The translations under genes and the position numbers were made by a program. A stretch of 12,138 bases of DNA from Bacillota bacterium (GTDB taxonomy: Bacteria > Bacillota > Clostridia > Peptostreptococcales > Anaerovoracaceae), in assembly GCA_016282655.1 (NCBI GenBank), contig JAEELK010000149.1, positions 1-12,138 on the forward strand, read 5' to 3'. A model generated the notes under the pieces. That model saw nothing but the letters and a program-made list of their open reading frames with translations. It was not told the origin of the DNA and searched no databases. Shown here piece after piece: positions 7,360 through 12,138 of the stretch (within the stretch, counting starts at the first letter, position 1; every line of letters starts with the position of its first letter).

Positions 7360-8263
7360 AGAGCCGGCCCTGTCTGGAGACGCGGCGGATCTCTCCGTCC
7401 TGCACCTGAGAAATGCCCTGGCGCAGCTCCGCGAGCATCTCTTCCTTCTCCTCGCCGTGCAGCATCCCCTCGACCCGGATGGCGTCCAGCGGATGCGCCG
7501 CCCAGAAATAGCAGTCCGGCAGGTCCAGCGCCTCCAGGAACGCGATCTCCTCTTCCAGGACCTCGCGCTCGCTCGCGGGAACGAAGCGCCCGGCCTTGAT
7601 GTCATCGTCCAGCTTTGTCCCTTCGAAGGCCGAGATGGTGTTCACGAGGATCTTGTTCGGCTTCGTCTCGTTCTCCAGCTCCGCCGCGGCGCGCGCGCAT
7701 TCCGCCGCGCGGCCCGTGCCGGCGGCGCCCGTCATCATCAGGTCGCAGTGATGGATGCCCGCCTCGTTCAGGCGGAAGCACTGCTCTTTGATCTCCTGCG
7801 TGCCGTAGCCCTTGTTCAGGTCCCGCAGCACCTCGTCCAGCCCGCTCTCCACGCCCAGGTAGAGGTCGTCCACGCCGGCCTCCGCCAGCGCTTTCAGCTC
7901 CGCGTCGCTCTTCGTCGAAACGTTGTTCGCCCTGGCGTACATGGTGAAGGTCTCCGCGTACGGCAGATACTCCCGGATGAGCTCGATGCGCTCCAGCATC
8001 CGTCCGGCCGAGAGCACGAAGGGGTCCGCGCCGACCAGATAGACGCGCTTCTGCTTCTTCGCGTAGCCCTCGAAATAGACGCCGAAGCGCTGCTTCACCT
8101 CTTCCAGATAGCCCTTCAGCGTCTCCGTCGGCAGCATGCGGAACGAGACGTCCTTGTACATGTTGCAGAAATGGCAGGCGTTGTGCGAGCAGCCCTCCGT
8201 CACAGGCAGGAGGATGGTGCAGGCCTCGATCGGCGGCCTGTAAACGGTTCCTTTGTAATCCAT
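7358..8263 (-). CDS. Radical SAM protein with CX4CX2C cluster motif
   Basis: A 301-residue radical SAM enzyme of the Elp3/MiaB/NifB-like superfamily; the reaction is unknown. The cluster motif is EGCSHNACHFCNMY with Cys25, Cys30 and Cys33, spacing CX4CX2C rather than the classical CX3CX2C. I recall GCSHN-C-FC-MY signatures with this spacing in other uncharacterised clostridial radical SAM proteins, so it is probably a family trait and not damage. Further barrel motifs follow: YLVGADPFVL (75-84) in place of the GxxP-type loop, TMYARANNV (107-115) and LYLGVESG (134-141), the usual SAM-binding GxE strand. There is no additional C-terminal cluster domain. The frame is open to 8332, but the promoter at 8304-8314 lies inside that extension. 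The ATG at 8263 has GAAGGGA just upstream and begins with MDYKGTVYRPP. It is divergent from the aconitase operon. Confidence 0.88.
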   Translation of the reverse strand: MDYKGTVYRPPIEACTILLPVTEGCSHNACHFCNMYKDVSFRMLPTETLKGYLEEVKQRFGVYFEGYAKKQKRVYLVGADPFVLSAGRMLERIELIREYLPYAETFTMYARANNVSTKSDAELKALAEAGVDDLYLGVESGLDEVLRDLNKGYGTQEIKEQCFRLNEAGIHHCDLMMTGAAGTGRAAECARAAAELENETKPNKILVNTISAFEGTKLDDDIKAGRFVPASEREVLEEEIAFLEALDLPDCYFWAAHPLDAIRVEGMLHGEEKEEMLAELRQGISQVQDGEIRRVSRQGRL

Positions 8264-8303
8264 GGGTCCCTTCTTTCGATCCCGCGGAAATATCTTTGCG
8301 TAG

Positions 8304-8314
8304 ATTCTATCACA
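8304..8314 (-). promoter_or_regulatory. Extended -10 promoter of the radical SAM gene
   Basis: TGTGATAGAAT on the minus strand: -10 TAGAAT (8304-8309) with a TGn extension. No convincing -35 lies at 16-18 bases. The predicted start near 8297 leaves a leader of about 34 bases before the ATG at 8263, which excludes the longer start at 8332. It stands back to back with the aconitase promoter. Confidence 0.55.
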
Positions 8315-8349
8315 AACGCGCGCGCAATGCATTCCCGTTCATATTAGCG

Positions 8350-8379
8350 TTGACAGATCGCGCCGCTCAACTGTATAAT
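8350..8379 (+). promoter_or_regulatory. Sigma-A promoter of the acn-icd-gntR operon
   Basis: Perfect TTGACA (8350-8355) and perfect TATAAT (8374-8379) with an 18-base spacer. Transcription should start near 8386, leaving a leader of about 75 bases. A promoter with both consensus hexamers would be strong unless repressed, and the inverted repeat at 8371-8388 covers the -10 and start point. Confidence 0.92.
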
Positions 8380-8388
8380 CGTATACAG
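8371..8388. promoter_or_regulatory. Inverted repeat over the acn -10, probable operator
   Basis: CTGTATA (8371-8377), ATCG, TATACAG (8382-8388): perfect 7-bp arms around a 4-base spacer, covering the -10 and the predicted transcription start. TGTATA/TATACA half-sites are typical of many GntR-family operators, and a GntR/FCD regulator is encoded at the end of this operon. Autogenous repression is the simplest reading. Binding is inferred, not shown. Confidence 0.6.
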
Positions 8389-8460
8389 ATATTCTTTAAT
8401 ACGCACCTACATCGCATATCGTTACAGCACATCACAACATCCTCAGAATTGGAGGCTCAA

Positions 8461-10383
8461 ATGGGCAAAACACTCACTTATCAGATCCTGGAGCAGCATC
8501 TGCTCGAAGGAAAGCTGATCCCCGGCGAGGAGATCGTCATCCGCATCGATCAGACGCTGACCCAGGATTCCACCGGCACCATGGTCTATCTGCAGCTGGA
8601 GGCCATGGACGTAGAGAAGATCAAGACGGAGCTCTCCGTCGCCTACATCGACCACAACATGCTGCAGACCGGCTACCAGAACGCGGACGACCACGCCTTC
8701 ATCGAGAGCGTGGCCAAGCGGCACGGCGTGCTCTTCTCCAAGCCCGGCAACGGCATCTGCCATCAGCTGCAGCTGGAGAACTTCGGCAAGCCCGGCAAGA
8801 CCCTGCTCGGCTCGGACAGCCACACCCCCACCTGCGGCGGCCTCGGCATGATCGCCATCGGCGCGGGCGGCCTGGACGTGGCCATGGCCATGGCGAAGGG
8901 CAGCTACAGCCTCGTGGCGCCCCGCGTCATCGGCGTGCACCTGACCGGCGCCCTGCGGCCCTGGGTCTCCGCCAAGGACGTCATCCTCTACGTGCTGCAG
9001 CAGCTCAGCGTCAAGGGCGGCGTCGGCGCCGTCATGGAATACTACGGCCCCGGCGTGAAGGAGCTCTCCGTCACGGACCGCGCCACCATCACCAACATGG
9101 GCGCAGAGCTCGGCGCCACCACCTCCGTCTTCCCCAGCGACGAAAACACGCTGGAATACCTCACCATGCAGAGCCGTCCCGAGGACTTCGTGCCCCTCGC
9201 CGCCGAAGAAGGCGCGGTCTACGACAGCGTCCTCGAGGTGGACCTCTCCGCGCTCGAGCCCCTCGCGGCCTGCCCGCACAGCCCGGACAACGTGAAGAGC
9301 GTGCGCGAGCTCGGCCCCATCCACATCGACCAGGTGGCCATCGGCAGCTGCACCAACTCCTCCTACACCGACCTCATGAAGGTCGCCGAGATCCTGGACG
9401 GCCGCCGCGTGGCGGAGAACGTCAGCCTCGTCATCTCCCCCGGCTCCAGCAAGATCCTCGCGAAGCTGGCCGAGAACGGCGCCCTCGCCAAGATGATCGA
9501 CGCCGGCGCTCGCATCATCGAGTGCGGCTGCGGTCCCTGCATCGGCATGGGCCAGTCCCCCCGCTCCGGCGGCGTCTCCCTGCGCACCTTCAACCGCAAC
9601 TTCAAAGGGCGCAGCGGCACCAAGGACGCCCAGATCTATCTGGTCAGCCCCGAGACCGCCGCGGCCTCCGCGCTCGCAGGACACCTGGTGGACGGCCGCG
9701 ACTGCGGCATCGATCTCTCGCCCATCGAGAACGTGCAGTTCGCCAAGAAGACGCAGTTCCTCGTCTCGCCCGAAGGCTATAACAAGGAGAACACCCCGGT
9801 CGCCATGGGCCCGAACATCAAGCCCTTCCCGCTGAACGAAGCCCTGCCGGAGACCCTCGAAGCCGAGGTCGTGCTGCGCGTCGCGAGCAACATCAGCACG
9901 GACGAGATCATGCCCTCCGACTCCCGCCTCCTCCCCTTCCGCTCCAACGTGCCCTACCTCAGCAATTTCTGCTTCGAGGCCATCGACCCCGAGTTCCCCG
10001 CCCGCTGCAAGGCGGCCGGCAGGGGCGTCATCGTGGCGGAGGAGAACTACGGACAGGGCTCCAGCCGCGAGCACGCCGCCCTCGCCCCGCTCTATCTGGG
10101 CGTCCGCATGGTGCTCGCCAAGTCCTTCGCGCGCATCCACAGAGCGAACCTGATCAACAGCGGCATCGTGCCCCTGGTCTTCGCGGATCCCGCGGACTAC
10201 GAGAAGCTCCCGCTCGGCGCGAAGCTCCGCCTGGAGAACGCCCGCGCGCAGATCGCCCAGGAGACCCTCACGCTCAAAGACGAGAGCGGCAAAGAATACA
10301 AAGTCATCGGCAAGTTCACGCCCCTGGAGCAGGAGTTCCTTCTGGCCGGCGGCAAGATCAATCGTATGAAGGAGGACAAATAA
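8461..10383 (+). CDS. acn: Aconitate hydratase, short Aquifex type
   Basis: A 640-residue aconitase that interconverts citrate and isocitrate through cis-aconitate in the cytosol, using a [4Fe-4S] cluster. The length fits the short 'Aquifex-type' aconitases related to LeuC/LeuD and homoaconitase, and is clearly below the roughly 900 residues of AcnA. Cluster ligands are Cys297 in GSCTNSS and Cys357 and Cys360 in CGCGPCIGMG. GSDSHTPTCGGLGM (117-130) is the conserved substrate-site loop. The C-terminal swivel domain carries YGQGSSREHAAL (530-541), with the serine and arginine that bind substrate. The frame opens at 8296, but the promoter is inside that extension; GGAGG lies 5 bases before the ATG at 8461. 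It is first in a three-gene operon, with icd starting 1 bp after its stop. All key residues are present, so it should be active. Confidence 0.95.
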   Translation: MGKTLTYQILEQHLLEGKLIPGEEIVIRIDQTLTQDSTGTMVYLQLEAMDVEKIKTELSVAYIDHNMLQTGYQNADDHAFIESVAKRHGVLFSKPGNGICHQLQLENFGKPGKTLLGSDSHTPTCGGLGMIAIGAGGLDVAMAMAKGSYSLVAPRVIGVHLTGALRPWVSAKDVILYVLQQLSVKGGVGAVMEYYGPGVKELSVTDRATITNMGAELGATTSVFPSDENTLEYLTMQSRPEDFVPLAAEEGAVYDSVLEVDLSALEPLAACPHSPDNVKSVRELGPIHIDQVAIGSCTNSSYTDLMKVAEILDGRRVAENVSLVISPGSSKILAKLAENGALAKMIDAGARIIECGCGPCIGMGQSPRSGGVSLRTFNRNFKGRSGTKDAQIYLVSPETAAASALAGHLVDGRDCGIDLSPIENVQFAKKTQFLVSPEGYNKENTPVAMGPNIKPFPLNEALPETLEAEVVLRVASNISTDEIMPSDSRLLPFRSNVPYLSNFCFEAIDPEFPARCKAAGRGVIVAEENYGQGSSREHAALAPLYLGVRMVLAKSFARIHRANLINSGIVPLVFADPADYEKLPLGAKLRLENARAQIAQETLTLKDESGKEYKVIGKFTPLEQEFLLAGGKINRMKEDK

Positions 10384-10384
10384 G

Positions 10385-11536
10385 ATGCTCTTCATGAAAG
10401 AAAAGACCGTGTTCGAATCCATCCTGGAGCGCCAGGAAGACCGCATCCGCCGGATGAAGCTGGACCGCGAGGCTGACGATTTCAGCACGCTGCGTCCCCT
10501 GACCATCGGCGTCATCGGCGGCGACGGCATCGGCCCCGCCATCACCGCCCACGCCAGACGCATCCTGGAGCGCCTCCTGGCCGACGAGATCGCTGCCGGC
10601 AACGTCATCCTCAAGGAGATCTCCGGCCTCACCATCGAGAACCGCGCCGCCGTCGGCAAGGCCGTGCCGGACGACGTGCTGGCCGAGATCAAGAAGTGCA
10701 ACGTCCTGCTGAAGGGCCCCACCACCACCCCGCGCAAGGGCGACATCTGGGGGAACATCGAGAGCGCCAACGTGGCGCTGCGCAAGGAGCTGGACCTCTT
10801 CGCCAACGTGCGCCCCGTCTCCATCCCCGAGCTGAACATCGACTGGACCTTCTTCCGCGAGAACACCGAATGCCTCTACGCCAACGGCTCCAGCGGCATC
10901 ATGGTGGGACAGGACCTCGCCGTGGACTTCCGCATCATCACCCGCCCCGGCACCGAGCGCATCGCGCGGCAGGCCTTCGAGTTCGCCAAGGCCAACGGCA
11001 AGACCCAGGTGACCATCGTCACCAAGGCCAACGTCGTGAAGGCCACGGACGGCCTCTTCCTGGACGTCTGCAAGGAAGTCGCGAAGGACTACCCCGGGAT
11101 CGAGGTGGACGACTGGTACATCGACATCATGACGGCCAAGCTGCTGGACGACAAGCGCCGCACGCATTTCCAGGTCCTCATCCTCCCCAACCTCTACGGC
11201 GACATCCTCACGGACGAGGCCGCGGAGTTCCAGGGCGGCGTCGGCACCGCCGGCAGCGCCAACCTGGGCAAGCACTACGCCATGTTCGAAGCCATCCACG
11301 GCTCCGCCCCGCGCATGGTGCAGGAAGGCCGCGCCGACTACGCGGATCCCTCCAGCGTCATCCGCGCCGCTGCCATGCTGCTCTCCCACTGCGGCTACCA
11401 CGGAAAAGCGCAGCTGCTGAACAGCGCGCTGGACCGCGCCGCCACAGACCCCTACGCGCCCAAGCTGACCGGCCGCGAAGACGGCGCCACCGGCGCCGCG
11501 CTCGCCGACTGGATCATTGCAGAGATGGAGGCATAA
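10385..11536 (+). CDS. icd: Isocitrate dehydrogenase (IDH/IMDH family)
   Basis: A 383-residue decarboxylating dehydrogenase expected to convert isocitrate to 2-oxoglutarate with NAD or NADP. The substrate loop SANVALR (127-133) carries the Ser-x-Asn-x3-Arg pattern specific for isocitrate rather than isopropylmalate. Other substrate residues follow: Arg143 (NVRPV), Arg158 and Tyr165 (FRENTECLY), and Lys214/Asn216 (TKAN). The metal aspartates are Asp273 and Asp277 in YGDILTDEAA. GGDGIGP (45-51) is the family N-terminal motif. In the cofactor loop HGSAPRM, Arg310-Met311 occupy the positions of Lys-Tyr in NADP enzymes and Asp-Ile in NAD enzymes, so cofactor choice is open. AAGGAGG is 9 bases before the ATG, inside the end of acn. 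The acn-icd pairing supports isocitrate as substrate and a role in glutamate supply. Confidence 0.93.
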   Translation: MLFMKEKTVFESILERQEDRIRRMKLDREADDFSTLRPLTIGVIGGDGIGPAITAHARRILERLLADEIAAGNVILKEISGLTIENRAAVGKAVPDDVLAEIKKCNVLLKGPTTTPRKGDIWGNIESANVALRKELDLFANVRPVSIPELNIDWTFFRENTECLYANGSSGIMVGQDLAVDFRIITRPGTERIARQAFEFAKANGKTQVTIVTKANVVKATDGLFLDVCKEVAKDYPGIEVDDWYIDIMTAKLLDDKRRTHFQVLILPNLYGDILTDEAAEFQGGVGTAGSANLGKHYAMFEAIHGSAPRMVQEGRADYADPSSVIRAAAMLLSHCGYHGKAQLLNSALDRAATDPYAPKLTGREDGATGAALADWIIAEMEA

Positions 11537-11538
11537 AA

Positions 11539-12138
11539 ATGTCCATGTACACCTTGCAGGATGGCTACGGCTCCCTTTCCTCCGACCTGCTCTCCGGGCT
11601 GCGCGGCCGCATCCTGCAGAGCCACTACAAAGACGGAGAAAAGCTCAGCGAACAGCAGATCTGCGACGAATTCCACGTGAGCCGCACCCCGGTCCGCGAG
11701 GCCCTGCGCCAGCTGGAATCCGAAGGCCTCGTGCGCATCTATCCCAACCGCGGCGCCTACGTCTCCGGCTTCTCCGCGCAGGATCTGCGCGACCTCTACG
11801 CCATGCGCCGCGAGCTGGAAACGCTGGCGGCCGGCTGGGCGGCGGAGCGCATCCGCCCGGACCAGCTGGAGGCGCTGCAGGAATCGCTGGACCTGATGAG
11901 CTTCTACACGGAGAAGATCGAGCCGGATAAGATGATGAAGGTCAACATGCGCTTTCACAGCCTCATCCATCTGGCCTCGCAGAACCGCCGCCTTGCCAAC
12001 GTGCTGGCCATCTACCAGACCTTCCTGACGGAGAGCAAGGCGAACCATCACTACCTGGAAGCGCACCTGGTCCCCGTGCAGGAAGAACACCGCGGGATCT
12101 ACCAGGCCATCGCGGACGGACGCGCGGACGAAGCCCGC
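11539..12138 (+). CDS. GntR family regulator with FCD domain (3' end cut)
   Basis: The first 200 codons of a GntR-family, FadR-subfamily transcription regulator; the frame is still open at the window end. About 20-40 residues are probably missing, judging by the usual 220-240. The winged helix-turn-helix lies at about 16-76, with recognition region LSEQQICDEFHVSRTPVREA and wing LVRIYPNRGAYV. The FCD ligand domain starts near residue 82 and includes NMRFHSLIH (136-144) and EEHRGIYQAIADG (182-194); His140 and His184 are candidate metal ligands. FCD regulators sense small organic acids, often around a bound metal, so citrate or a related acid is a reasonable effector here, by inference. GGAGG is 7 bases before the ATG, which starts 2 bp after the icd stop, so it is co-transcribed with acn-icd and probably controls that promoter. 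Confidence 0.92.
   Translation, partial: MSMYTLQDGYGSLSSDLLSGLRGRILQSHYKDGEKLSEQQICDEFHVSRTPVREALRQLESEGLVRIYPNRGAYVSGFSAQDLRDLYAMRRELETLAAGWAAERIRPDQLEALQESLDLMSFYTEKIEPDKMMKVNMRFHSLIHLASQNRRLANVLAIYQTFLTESKANHHYLEAHLVPVQEEHRGIYQAIADGRADEAR

Noticed and set aside
8296..8460. N-terminal extension of aconitase to a start at 8296
   Set aside because: The stretch contains the consensus TTGACA/TATAAT promoter and the inverted repeat, and it lacks a ribosome binding site. The ATG at 8461 is preceded by GGAGG.
8443..10866. An 807-codon open frame on the minus strand, antisense to acn and icd
   Set aside because: It lies wholly opposite two clearly conserved enzymes, its protein is low-complexity and shows no family motif, and such open antisense frames are expected from GC-rich codon use. 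The same applies to long frames opposite clpB, the permease and the dipeptidase.

Overview
This is a GC-rich stretch of ordinary chromosome, most likely from an anaerobic Clostridia-type Firmicute. The main evidence is a perfect CIRCE operator (HrcA target) beside a sigma-A promoter in front of clpB, several TTTACA/TTGACA...TATAAT-type promoters, strong AAGGAGG-like ribosome binding sites, a DUF975 membrane protein, a C69 dipeptidase, and a short 'Aquifex-type' aconitase next to an isocitrate dehydrogenase. The genus cannot be read from the sequence. There are no tRNA or rRNA genes, insertion sequences, CRISPR arrays or phage genes.

Layout, left to right. (i) Minus strand, about 40-2590: a lactate-permease-family carboxylate transporter followed 40 bp later by a DUF975 membrane protein. 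They probably form one transcription unit, with a promoter at 2560-2588 and a hairpin terminator at 37-64. (ii) Minus strand, about 2635-4942: clpB, with its own promoter, CIRCE operator and terminator. Its product starts at the first AAA+ module and lacks the usual N-terminal domain. (iii) Plus strand, 5010-6574: a cytosolic C69 (PepD-type) dipeptidase behind an extended -10 promoter, ending 6 bp from the convergent next gene. (iv) Minus strand, 6581-8314: an M50 site-2-protease-like membrane peptidase with a TTG start and, upstream of it, a radical SAM protein. Each has its own TGTGATAGAAT promoter element. (v) Plus strand, 8350 to the window end: aconitase, isocitrate dehydrogenase and a GntR/FCD regulator, packed 1-2 bp apart behind a consensus promoter whose -10 is covered by an inverted repeat.

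How the genes fit together. Aconitase and isocitrate dehydrogenase convert citrate to 2-oxoglutarate, the oxidative half-branch that many anaerobes keep for glutamate synthesis. The GntR/FCD protein encoded last in the operon is the natural candidate for its regulator, and CTGTATA-N4-TATACAG over the -10 is a plausible operator. A 9-base piece of that site (TCGTATACA) recurs inverted upstream of the permease promoter, so the same regulator might also control carboxylate uptake. That link is inference. ClpB is the heat-inducible disaggregase under HrcA control.

No gene here is a clear candidate for a new biological system. The points most worth a second look are the N-domain-less ClpB with Asp in place of the first Walker B glutamate, the putative operator pair, the cre-like sequence and competing stems at the permease promoter/leader, and the cofactor-determining residues of the isocitrate dehydrogenase.
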